The notes beneath the pieces are model-generated. The model saw nothing but the letters and a program-made list of their open reading frames with translations, made no database searches and was not told the origin of the DNA. The translations under genes and the position numbers were made by a program. Positions 1 to 5,874 of a DNA stretch of 16,326 nucleotides are shown one piece after another. Positions within the stretch are counted from its first letter, which is position 1; each line of letters opens with the position of its first letter. Origin of the DNA: Caldimicrobium sp964493015 (GTDB taxonomy: Bacteria > Desulfobacterota > Thermodesulfobacteria > Thermodesulfobacteriales > Thermodesulfobacteriaceae); assembly GCA_964493015.1 (NCBI GenBank), contig CAZBLU010000033.1, positions 1-16,326 of the forward strand, read 5' to 3'.

Positions 1-83
1 CTCAAAAACCCTACAACTCCTGCGTTATAGAGCCAATTTGATGGGTATAAATGTATCTTTTGGCACATCTTTATTCCCCACAT
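1..83 (-). CDS. cas8b: Partial Cas8b/Cst1-like type I-B CRISPR large subunit (N-terminus only)
   Basis: Only about the first 27 codons are inside the window; the frame is open to the left edge. The ATG at 81-83 follows the cas6 stop by 28 bases, and an in-frame TAA lies just upstream. The peptide contains LYPSNWLYNAGVVGFL, which resembles the conserved N-terminus of Cas8b1/Cst1 proteins of type I-B systems. In that family the protein is the large Cascade subunit, which helps recognise the PAM and position target DNA. A second ATG six codons in, with a GGGG about nine bases ahead, is an alternative start. Position directly behind cas6 on the same strand supports the call. The assignment rests on a short peptide and its neighbour, so it is moderate; cas7, cas5 and cas3 should follow outside the window. 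Confidence 0.6.
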   Translation of the reverse strand, partial: MWGIKMCQKIHLYPSNWLYNAGVVGFL

Positions 84-111
84 TAAAATTACTTAAACTC
101 TAATTCCTTCC

Positions 112-867
112 CTACATTCCAACTACCTCCAGCAGACCAAAACCTTGACCTGTCCTTACCCCAAGACCATAATCATAGATAAACTGAAGCATCTCAGGAT
201 GGGATCTCAAGATAAATTGCCCCTTAAAACCTCTAAGATATCCATTGTAATGTCTCACACAGATCTCCTTTATGCTATCGTCTCCCAAAGGAATAAACTC
301 AATCTCTGTCTGTAATCTCCTCCCTGTTAAGAGTTCATACTTCTGATGCATTCTTAAATTCAATACATAATTAAACTTCTCAAGATCATCCTTTGGAGTA
401 ATATACCATCTCCTAAAATCTTTCGCCTTCTCTTCTGGATTTGTTAATATACATATCCCTAAACTCTTAAATACGGCACTACTACCTCCAATCTTTATAA
501 ACCTATTTAAAAAAAGACCACTTATAGGAAAAATACTGTTACCAAAGCTCAAACCTAATCCTTTCTTCTTCATATCTAACAGCCCATTGTAAAAGGAGGA
601 AAAAATCTCCAAATCTCCTGTTGAAAAAATAAGATGAAAAGGAGAACTAACCGTTATTTTTTCTTTATCGGCTTCTTCAGGTATAGTAAACCTTTCTCCT
701 AAAAAGACAGAAAAAGTAAAAGGCTTTAAATTTTTCTTACTGTAGAGTGCCTCATATTTACCACTTTGGGCAAAAACACTCTTTATAAAAGATATTAAAA
801 ACCTCCTGTAATCTCTACTGATCTCAATGATCTCCTCTCTATCACCAAAAGTTACTTTTAAACGCAT
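112..867 (-). CDS. cas6: CRISPR-associated endoribonuclease Cas6
   Basis: This protein is 251 aa, in the usual Cas6 range. Cas6 cuts the CRISPR precursor transcript inside each repeat to make crRNAs and often stays bound to the 3' hairpin. The diagnostic C-terminal glycine-rich loop is clear: GLGVRTGQGFG at residues 234-244. The N-terminal half carries the family's KPFTFS stretch at residues 48-53. The catalytic histidine usually found just before that stretch appears to be Tyr42 here; the first His in the protein is His78, so the active site may be non-canonical. The ATG start has only a weak ribosome binding site. The gene is the first of a leftward cas operon and sits about 60 bases behind a strong promoter. 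Its base composition looks more AT-rich than the dnaK or nadC regions, which fits an acquired defence module. Confidence 0.9.
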   Translation of the reverse strand: MRLKVTFGDREEIIEISRDYRRFLISFIKSVFAQSGKYEALYSKKNLKPFTFSVFLGERFTIPEEADKEKITVSSPFHLIFSTGDLEIFSSFYNGLLDMKKKGLGLSFGNSIFPISGLFLNRFIKIGGSSAVFKSLGICILTNPEEKAKDFRRWYITPKDDLEKFNYVLNLRMHQKYELLTGRRLQTEIEFIPLGDDSIKEICVRHYNGYLRGFKGQFILRSHPEMLQFIYDYGLGVRTGQGFGLLEVVGM

Positions 868-933
868 AACTTAAATCACTCTAACTTGTGCTCAGAATAA
901 TTAGTTATAACACTTGCATAATTTTATAAAGAC

Positions 934-962
934 ATAATATAGAACACTTCGTATTTTGTCAA
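934..962 (-). promoter_or_regulatory. Sigma-70 promoter of the cas6 operon
   Basis: On the minus strand a perfect -35 TTGACA (957-962) and a -10 TATTAT (934-939) are separated by exactly 17 bases. Transcription would start near 927, giving a leader of about 60 nt before cas6. An A8G6 homopolymer pair (966-979 on the plus strand) lies immediately upstream of the -35 box. Confidence 0.8.
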
Positions 963-1053
963 GAGAAAAAAAAGGGGGGTTCATTTCTATATATCTTGGC
1001 CCAAAAGGTATAGACTTTGAACGCTTTCTGGAAGTATGACCTTGTAAAAAAAA

Positions 1054-1710
1054 CTAATTCACTAAGATTTCCCAGATTTCTTGATAATTTGGTTCACCCT
1101 TTATGTGATAGGCCTTCATGCCTAATCTTTGAGCTGGAATGATATCATCTTCTAAACTATCTCCAACCATAAGGGCTTGCTCTGGCGAAATACCGAAATA
1201 ATTAAGGGCCCTCTTGAATATGGCTTCGTGGGGTTTAAGATAACCAACTTCACAACCAAGGAAAAGGGCTTCAAATTCCTGTAATAACTTATGCCCCTCT
1301 AACACTGAATAGAGACGACAGTCCCAATTAGAAATAACTGCAGTTTTAAACTCTCTCTCTTTAACACTTTTTAAAAAATCCGTAAACCCTGGCATAACCT
1401 CTACACACTCAGGCGCGGCAAAAAGCTTATACGCCCTTTGAAAGACCTCTTCATAAAAAGGGAATATCTTGAAATCGCCAAAGACAAGGTCAAAAACCTC
1501 TCTCCAGGCCCTTTTGCAGAGCTCTCCATTTAAGGGTGGACTTAGTCTTTTCTGAAAGACAATTTTATAAGCACTCCTAAGCCTTGCTCCCCAGTCATCC
1601 CCATCAAGATTTATCCCATAGGAATCCCAAAGAGACTTGTAGATCCCATTTAAGGAGGGTTTAAAACGTATAAATGTCCCTTCGGCGTCAAAAAATACTA
1701 CCTTTATCAT
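1054..1710 (-). CDS. HAD superfamily phosphohydrolase, subfamily IA type
   Basis: This is a 218-aa cytosolic haloacid-dehalogenase-type hydrolase, probably a small-molecule phosphatase; the substrate cannot be told. Motif I is FFDAEGTF with the nucleophile Asp8. The usual second Asp of DxD, the general acid/base, is Glu10. Motif II is SNWD (Ser127), the motif III Lys is Lys159 in YLKP, and motif IV is GDSLEDD (183-189). A helical cap of roughly 75 residues lies between motifs I and II, as in phosphoglycolate-phosphatase-like proteins. The ATG is 11 bases behind the stop of the ComEA-like gene, so the two are probably co-transcribed. The Asp-to-Glu change may alter the reaction rather than abolish it, since the nucleophile, Lys and acidic motif IV are all kept. 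Confidence 0.85.
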   Translation of the reverse strand: MIKVVFFDAEGTFIRFKPSLNGIYKSLWDSYGINLDGDDWGARLRSAYKIVFQKRLSPPLNGELCKRAWREVFDLVFGDFKIFPFYEEVFQRAYKLFAAPECVEVMPGFTDFLKSVKEREFKTAVISNWDCRLYSVLEGHKLLQEFEALFLGCEVGYLKPHEAIFKRALNYFGISPEQALMVGDSLEDDIIPAQRLGMKAYHIKGEPNYQEIWEILVN

Positions 1711-1721
1711 GGTCTCAAGGA

Positions 1722-2150
1722 CTATTTGATAGGTTTGAGAGTTTTTTTATACTTATCAGGAACTGTTTCTGGAAACTGGGTAAAGTGAATGACCCCCTTT
1801 TCATCTCTATATTTATAAAGAGGTTTTGTGGAAGGGCTCTGATTACTAAAACTATAATTCCCTATCTTAGCATCGCCTAAGAAACCACTCTCTCCCAGGG
1901 TCAAATAATTTTTCAGTATCTCAAGCTTCTTATCACCTATGCCTTTTACTTCCTTTAACTGCTCAATGCTTTTAAACCCACCAATTTTGTCCCTATACTC
2001 TATTATGTTTTTCGCTGTAACTTCTCCCACTCCTGGAAGCCTTTTCAAGTCTTCGATTGTGGCTTTATTGAGATCAATCTTTTCCTGAGCCAATAGAGGA
2101 ATACAATAGAAAATACTAATAAAGAACAGAATAATTATAACTGTTCTCAT
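1722..2150 (-). CDS. Secreted ComEA-type helix-hairpin-helix protein with DUF4124-like tail
   Basis: This is a 142-aa exported protein. Residues 1-22 are a hydrophobic signal peptide ending near LLAQ. Residues 25-83 are a ComEA helix-hairpin-helix domain with the two hairpins LPGVGEVTAKNI (38-49) and VKGIGDKKL (68-76), preceded by the family hallmark IDLNKATIEDL. ComEA-type domains bind double-stranded DNA non-specifically, and in competence systems they pull DNA into the periplasm. Residues 111-135 (YKYRDEKGVIHFTQFPE and following) match the DUF4124 pattern of an aromatic residue, D, G, H-F-T and P. That domain is found in many small exported proteins and has no known role. No ComEC channel is in view, so a competence role is only a possibility. 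The HAD gene follows 11 bases later. No promoter was recognised; expression may depend on read-through from dsrC. Confidence 0.8.
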   Translation of the reverse strand: MRTVIIILFFISIFYCIPLLAQEKIDLNKATIEDLKRLPGVGEVTAKNIIEYRDKIGGFKSIEQLKEVKGIGDKKLEILKNYLTLGESGFLGDAKIGNYSFSNQSPSTKPLYKYRDEKGVIHFTQFPETVPDKYKKTLKPIK

Positions 2151-2168
2151 TTATTACAAAGTAAAGTG

Positions 2169-2196
2169 ATGGGATAGGGAATTAACCCTATCCCAT
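2169..2196 (-). terminator. Hairpin behind dsrC, possible terminator or 3' stabiliser
   Basis: The 11-base arms ATGGGATAGGG and CCCTATCCCAT (plus strand 2169-2179 and 2186-2196) pair perfectly around a 6-base AT loop. The hairpin lies 44 bases after the dsrC stop and 19 bases before the comEA-like ATG. The following tract on the minus strand (CACTTTACTTT) is only moderately T-rich, so it may be a leaky terminator or an mRNA 3' stabiliser. Confidence 0.6.
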
Positions 2197-2239
2197 ATTC
2201 TCCAAAGAAATTCTTTTAATAAAGTTTAATAAAGTCGAA

Positions 2240-2560
2240 TTACACACATCCTGTAGGCTTGGGGAGCCCAGCCATCTTACAGGCTCCCTTACCAGGACCA
2301 GAGGGGAAAAGCTCATAAATTTTCTTTAGAGGATAGCCAGTTACCTTTGAAAGAATCCTCACCATAGGAGCAACACCATTTTTCCTATAGTAGTCCTGAA
2401 GCACATTAATAACCTTCCAATGCTCCTCGGTTAATTCTTTAATCCCTTCCTGCTCCTTTACATACTCAACCCACTCCTCACACCAGGCATCAAGACCGCC
2501 TGCTAAAAAGCCATCCTCATCAACCTCAAAAACTTTACCTTTGTACTCAACTGTAGGCAT
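2240..2560 (-). CDS. dsrC: DsrC, sulfur-trisulfide carrier of dissimilatory sulfite reduction
   Basis: This 106-aa cytosolic protein is DsrC. It receives sulfur from sulfite reductase DsrAB as a trisulfide between its two C-terminal cysteines, which the membrane complex DsrMKJOP is thought to reduce. Both redox cysteines are present: Cys105 as the penultimate residue and Cys94 ten residues before it, in the flexible C-terminal arm. This separates true DsrC from TusE-like paralogues, which lack the upstream one. An additional Cys27 is present. The gene has its own promoter, a near-perfect ribosome binding site and a hairpin behind it, and stands apart from dsrAB, which is usual. It indicates a sulfate- or sulfite-respiring organism. 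Confidence 0.95.
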   Translation of the reverse strand: MPTVEYKGKVFEVDEDGFLAGGLDAWCEEWVEYVKEQEGIKELTEEHWKVINVLQDYYRKNGVAPMVRILSKVTGYPLKKIYELFPSGPGKGACKMAGLPKPTGCV

Positions 2561-2564
2561 AACC

Positions 2565-2574
2565 CCACCTCCTT
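2565..2574 (-). promoter_or_regulatory. Very strong ribosome binding site of dsrC
   Basis: AAGGAGGTGG on the minus strand is complementary to the 16S rRNA tail over nine bases and lies 4 bases before the ATG. It is the best Shine-Dalgarno in the window and points to high translation of dsrC. Confidence 0.85.
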
Positions 2575-2612
2575 CTTTATTTTTATATTATTTTACTTTA
2601 TCATTATATTTT

Positions 2613-2641
2613 ATCCTACTCATCACTTTTTAAAATGTCAA
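2613..2641 (-). promoter_or_regulatory. Sigma-70 promoter of dsrC
   Basis: A perfect -35 TTGACA (2636-2641) and a -10 TAGGAT (2613-2618, 4 of 6 consensus) are 17 bases apart on the minus strand. It lies between the acetyltransferase stop and dsrC, so dsrC does not depend on the long upstream gene run. The leader would be about 45 nt and very AT-rich. Confidence 0.7.
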
Positions 2642-2674
2642 GAGATCCTGAAAAAATTTCACATTCCTTTAAAG

Positions 2675-3130
2675 TCAAATAACCTCAACCATTAGGGGTA
2701 TTTCATCACATTCTGGAAATTTGCTACAGCGAATACAATCTGCCCAAACCTTTTGAGGCAACTCCTGACGGTTTATCTCCTTAAAGCCCATTTTTTTGAA
2801 AAATTCAGGAGAAGTGGTAAGAACAAAGACCTTAGGAATACCGAGTTCTTTAGCCTCATTAAGGCAAGCCTTAACCAGTTTTGCCCCAAGTCCTCTCCTT
2901 TGATACTCCTCACTTACTACAAGAGACCTTATCTCCGCAAGATCTTCCCAGAGAATATGAAGGGCACAGGCTCCCACAATTAGATCTCTATCTTCACAAA
3001 CAAAAAATTCTCTCACTTTCTCATAGAGCTCTGCCAATGGTCTGGGAATAACATCTCCCCTTTTAGAAAAATGTAAAATAAGCTTGTAGATGTATTTCAC
3101 ATCAGAAAGTTTGGCCTTACGGATCTTCAC
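2675..3130 (-). CDS. GNAT N-acetyltransferase, ArgA-like (short N-acetylglutamate synthase type)
   Basis: This is a 151-aa single-domain acetyltransferase. The acetyl-CoA site is QRRGLG at residues 77-82, after the strand IRSLVV, and FFKKMGF is the usual C-terminal GNAT signature. The N-terminus and the LPQKVWADC region resemble the short stand-alone N-acetylglutamate synthases of deltaproteobacteria and actinobacteria, which start arginine synthesis without a kinase-like domain. That substrate is inferred from family resemblance. Three cysteines, Cys132, Cys135 and Cys141, form C-x2-C-x5-C near the C-terminus, perhaps binding a metal. The start is GTG with a weak ribosome binding site, 18 bases behind the SPOR-protein gene. 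It is the last gene of the ten-gene run, and an arginine link would fit nearby argS. Confidence 0.8.
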   Translation of the reverse strand: MKIRKAKLSDVKYIYKLILHFSKRGDVIPRPLAELYEKVREFFVCEDRDLIVGACALHILWEDLAEIRSLVVSEEYQRRGLGAKLVKACLNEAKELGIPKVFVLTTSPEFFKKMGFKEINRQELPQKVWADCIRCSKFPECDEIPLMVEVI

Positions 3131-3148
3131 AGGTATTTAAAATCCTAC

Positions 3149-3868
3149 TTAGGGCAACTCAACAATAAAAGGCCTATCAACGGCCAACTTGTTTTTAATA
3201 ACAGGAAATAGCCTTGTGGCTTCCTCTCTGCTTCCAAATCTACCTAAGTAGACCTTATACAGAGTTTTCCCCTCTTGAGATACCTCCCTTATCTCTGCTG
3301 TATACCCAAGTTCTTTAATCTTAGCCGTAAGTTGTTCAGCTTTCTCTCTAGTAGAAAAGGCTCCAACTTGAATAGTAACTTTACCTAAGGGTTCCTCTTT
3401 GATCTTTGTAGCTAAATGAGCAACCTCTTTTTTCTTATATTGAGGCTCCTCCTTTATTTCAGTTAGTGTAGACTCCCTTTTCATCTTGGTAGGCACCACT
3501 GTGTCTTTCTTGACCTCTTTTTTGGCTTCTTTTACTGGCTCTTTAGTAACATTTTCTGCCTTTACTTCCTGAGCCACCTTGGCTTCGGTTTGATTTACTG
3601 CTTCATGGGAGAGGGCTGTCTGATTTTGTATAGTCTCATCACCAGCTTGACGAGTTTCATTAGTGGCGTTAGGGGTCACCTGCGGAGTAAGCGTGGGAAT
3701 CTCTGGCCTTTTTTCCATGGCCACCTCTTCAGTGCCTGCCTTACCTCCTATCTTTGTCCCAATCCATACTCCAAGAATAAAAGTCCAGATGAGCACGCAT
3801 AAACCAAAAAGGATAACAAATATTAATGCCACTCTACTTAACTCAAATTTAATTTTTTTGTCTTCCAT
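3149..3868 (-). CDS. SPOR-domain membrane protein (FtsN/DedD-like architecture)
   Basis: This is a 239-aa bitopic inner-membrane protein. A short basic/acidic N-terminus is followed by one membrane helix (about residues 13-36). A long low-complexity Lys/Glu/Thr-rich linker would then cross the periplasm, and a C-terminal SPOR domain (about 160-239) begins near KVTIQVGAFSTREKAEQL and includes YKVYLGRFGSREEA. SPOR domains bind peptidoglycan stripped of stem peptides, concentrated at the division septum; FtsN and DedD share this layout. A role in division or envelope assembly is inferred from that. The ATG is 12 bases after the argS stop, with GGAGG-rich sequence directly ahead. In related sulfate reducers a SPOR protein often follows argS, so the pairing looks conserved. 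Confidence 0.85.
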   Translation of the reverse strand: MEDKKIKFELSRVALIFVILFGLCVLIWTFILGVWIGTKIGGKAGTEEVAMEKRPEIPTLTPQVTPNATNETRQAGDETIQNQTALSHEAVNQTEAKVAQEVKAENVTKEPVKEAKKEVKKDTVVPTKMKRESTLTEIKEEPQYKKKEVAHLATKIKEEPLGKVTIQVGAFSTREKAEQLTAKIKELGYTAEIREVSQEGKTLYKVYLGRFGSREEATRLFPVIKNKLAVDRPFIVELP

Positions 3869-3880
3869 ACCTCCCCTCCC

Positions 3881-5533
3881 TTACATTTTTTCGGGACTGC
3901 TCACACCTAAAAGGCTCAAACCATTGTTTATCACGATTCTACATCCTTCAACTAAGGCCAAACGCGCCTTAGATAGGGCTTTATCTTCCCCCACAATTCT
4001 AAATTTATTATAGTATTCATGGAAGGCACTGGCAAGATCTATAAGATAATATACTATTTTATAAGGAGCAAACTGAAGCGCAGAGATTTCAACCAAATCA
4101 GGGAATTCCCCAAGCTTTTTCAAAAGCTCCCTTTCCTCTTTTTCCTTCAATTGAAGGAGATCTGCCTGAAAAATTTCATCCAGGTTATAACCATTCTCTT
4201 TAGCCTTCTCCTTCACTGAACAAATCCTCGCATGGGCATATTGCACATAATAAACAGGATTTTCAGCAGATTGTTTCTTGGCTAATTCTACATCAAAGTC
4301 AAGAGGGGAGTCCTGACTTCTGGAAAGAAAGATGAATCTGACTGCATCAACGCCTACCTCGCGCACCAGTTCTTTTAACTCCACGTATTCGGCCTTCCTG
4401 GTAGACATACTCTTCAATTGGCCAGCTTCAAGGAGATTGACCATCTGGATAAGAAGGACCTTCAAACGCTCAGGGTCAATCCCTAAGGCAGAAAGGACTC
4501 CCTTAAGCCTTGCCACATAGCCATGATGATCAGCACCCCAAAGATTTATCCCCAAGTCAAAACCTCTACTGTAAAACTTTTCATAGTGATAGGCTATATC
4601 GCTGGCAAAGTAGGTCCACTCTCCTGAGCTCTTTCTGATTACTCTATCTTTGCTATCCCCAAAGAGGGATGACCTAAACCAAAGGGCCCCCTCCTCTTCA
4701 TAGACATAGCCCTTTTCCTGAAGAAGGCTGATAACCTCAGGCACCAAGCCTCGTTCATGTAGTTCTCTCTCAGAATACCAGTTATCATACTCGACCCTAA
4801 AGACCTCTAAGTCTTCTCTGATATCTTTAAGTATTGTCTTTATAGCCAGTTCCCTGCAAAGAGAGATAGCTTCTTTTTCTTCCTTTTCCAAAAGATCAGG
4901 ATAGAGGTTTAAGGCCTCCTTAGCTATATCATAAATATAGTCTCCCTGATAATAATCCTCAGGAAAGGCCACTTTCTCTCCCTTTAGCTCTCTTGCCCTT
5001 AGATATACGGAGGCCCCTAAGATATCCATCTGGGTTCCTCTATCGTTGATATAATATTCTTTAAAGACCTCAAAGCCAGCAAATTGTAAAATCCTTGCCA
5101 GGGAATCCCCATAGGCGGCTCCTCTACCATGGCCAATATGAAGGGGGCCAGTGGGATTAGCTGAGACGAATTCAATATGCACCCTCTTTCCCTTTCCCAG
5201 GTCTATTTTGCCGTAATTTGGCCCCTCTTTCAGGATCTCCCTTAAATTTTCCCTGTAAACTTGGGGATTAATCCAAAAATTAATGAATCCTGGGCCAGCA
5301 ACCTCTACCCGCTCAAAAAGGTCATCCCTTTCCTCTAATTTTTCCCTTAACTCATGAGCAAGCTCCAAAGAAGGCCTCTTTAAACGGCCCTGCAAAAGAA
5401 GGGCCACGTTGGTAGATAAATCTCCCAAGCCCTCTTTTCTTGGTCTCTCTACCTCAAAGTTTAGTTGACAAACCTCAGGATAATGCTTCCTTAAGATTTC
5501 TCTAAGTATCTCCCTGATCTTTCTTCTCAGCAC
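3881..5533 (-). CDS. argS: Arginyl-tRNA synthetase
   Basis: This is a full-length 550-aa class I synthetase that charges tRNA-Arg. An N-terminal tRNA-recognition (Arg-tRNA-synt N) domain includes KEGLGDLSTN near residues 34-42. The HIGH motif is PLHIGHGRG (His132-His135). The KMSKS-type loop is SMSTR at 375-379, the degenerate form common in bacterial ArgRS. The C-terminal anticodon-binding DALR domain runs from about residue 430 and contains NPVYYVQYAHARI. The start is GTG, with a GGAGAGG site upstream, and lies 32 bases inside the end of the preceding small cysteine-rich gene. That overlap suggests translational coupling. No internal Met precedes the conserved region, so a later start is unlikely. 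Confidence 0.97.
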   Translation of the reverse strand: MLRRKIREILREILRKHYPEVCQLNFEVERPRKEGLGDLSTNVALLLQGRLKRPSLELAHELREKLEERDDLFERVEVAGPGFINFWINPQVYRENLREILKEGPNYGKIDLGKGKRVHIEFVSANPTGPLHIGHGRGAAYGDSLARILQFAGFEVFKEYYINDRGTQMDILGASVYLRARELKGEKVAFPEDYYQGDYIYDIAKEALNLYPDLLEKEEKEAISLCRELAIKTILKDIREDLEVFRVEYDNWYSERELHERGLVPEVISLLQEKGYVYEEEGALWFRSSLFGDSKDRVIRKSSGEWTYFASDIAYHYEKFYSRGFDLGINLWGADHHGYVARLKGVLSALGIDPERLKVLLIQMVNLLEAGQLKSMSTRKAEYVELKELVREVGVDAVRFIFLSRSQDSPLDFDVELAKKQSAENPVYYVQYAHARICSVKEKAKENGYNLDEIFQADLLQLKEKEERELLKKLGEFPDLVEISALQFAPYKIVYYLIDLASAFHEYYNKFRIVGEDKALSKARLALVEGCRIVINNGLSLLGVSSPEKM

Positions 5534-5690
5534 CCTTGACCTCTCCCTTTTTAAAGGTTAAATCTAAGGAAAAATCTGGACATTTAATAGGCTTGGTATT
5601 GTCAAATGAAAATTTTTTCACACAAAATTCTCGCCAAGCACATCTTGCGCAGAGGATAAGCTCCTCTTCTAACTTATTCTGGGAATTCAT
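5502..5690 (-). CDS. Small four-cysteine protein of unknown function
   Basis: This predicted 62-aa soluble protein was not recognised. Cysteines lie at residues 14, 17, 23 and 37 (CARCAWREFC, then KPIKCPDF). The C-x2-C-x5-C-x13-C pattern could bind zinc or an iron-sulfur cluster. The C-terminus is Lys/Glu-rich and probably disordered. The ATG at 5688-5690 has a GAGG three bases ahead. A TTG 36 bases upstream would add 12 residues but lies deeper in cooT. The gene overlaps the end of cooT by 17 bases and the start of argS by 32, so it is wedged between two out-of-frame neighbours. Open frame, ribosome binding site and cysteine spacing support a real gene. Co-location with a nickel-binding-type protein hints at metal handling, but this is only an inference. 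Confidence 0.65.
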   Translation of the reverse strand: MNSQNKLEEELILCARCAWREFCVKKFSFDNTKPIKCPDFSLDLTFKKGEVKGAEKKDQGDT

Positions 5691-5874
5691 GGGCCTCGAT
5701 GAAAACCTTTGCCTTGAGAAAATCAATAGACTTAATCTTTCCTTTAATTACCTTGGGTGGTTCAAAAAAGCTCTTTAACACTATTTCATCCCCCTCAACC
5801 TCAAGCTGGGTTATGTCTCTTGCTATCTCTCTTTCCTCTCCTTTACTAATCACCCAGATTTTGGCTTGGCACAT
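5674..5874 (-). CDS. CooT-family small nickel-binding protein
   Basis: This 66-aa protein starts MCQAKIWVI and ends as a small all-beta domain, matching the CooT family. CooT from Rhodospirillum rubrum is a small dimer that binds Ni(II) through the N-terminal Cys2 and helps mature carbon monoxide dehydrogenase. Cys2 is conserved here, together with the VEGDEIVLKSFFEPPKVIKG pattern of the family. No CODH, CooC or CooJ gene is in view, so the client enzyme is unknown. A hydrogenase or CODH elsewhere in the genome would be the natural partner. The ATG follows AAGGAG and GAGGGA and overlaps the end of the pseudouridine synthase gene by 29 bases. Confidence 0.75.
   Translation of the reverse strand: MCQAKIWVISKGEEREIARDITQLEVEGDEIVLKSFFEPPKVIKGKIKSIDFLKAKVFIEAHEFPE

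Noticed and set aside
375..379. Apparent loss of the KMSKS motif in ArgRS (residues 375-379)
   Set aside because: The MSTR form is common in active bacterial ArgRS, so it is not a defect. Numbers here are residue positions within the protein.
968..1053. Terminator behind the HAD gene using the C6T8 run on the minus strand
   Set aside because: Only about three base pairs can form ahead of the T run, too weak for a hairpin call.
5691..5726. TTG start giving a 74-aa cysteine protein
   Set aside because: The ATG at 5690 has a GAGG site and a smaller overlap with cooT.
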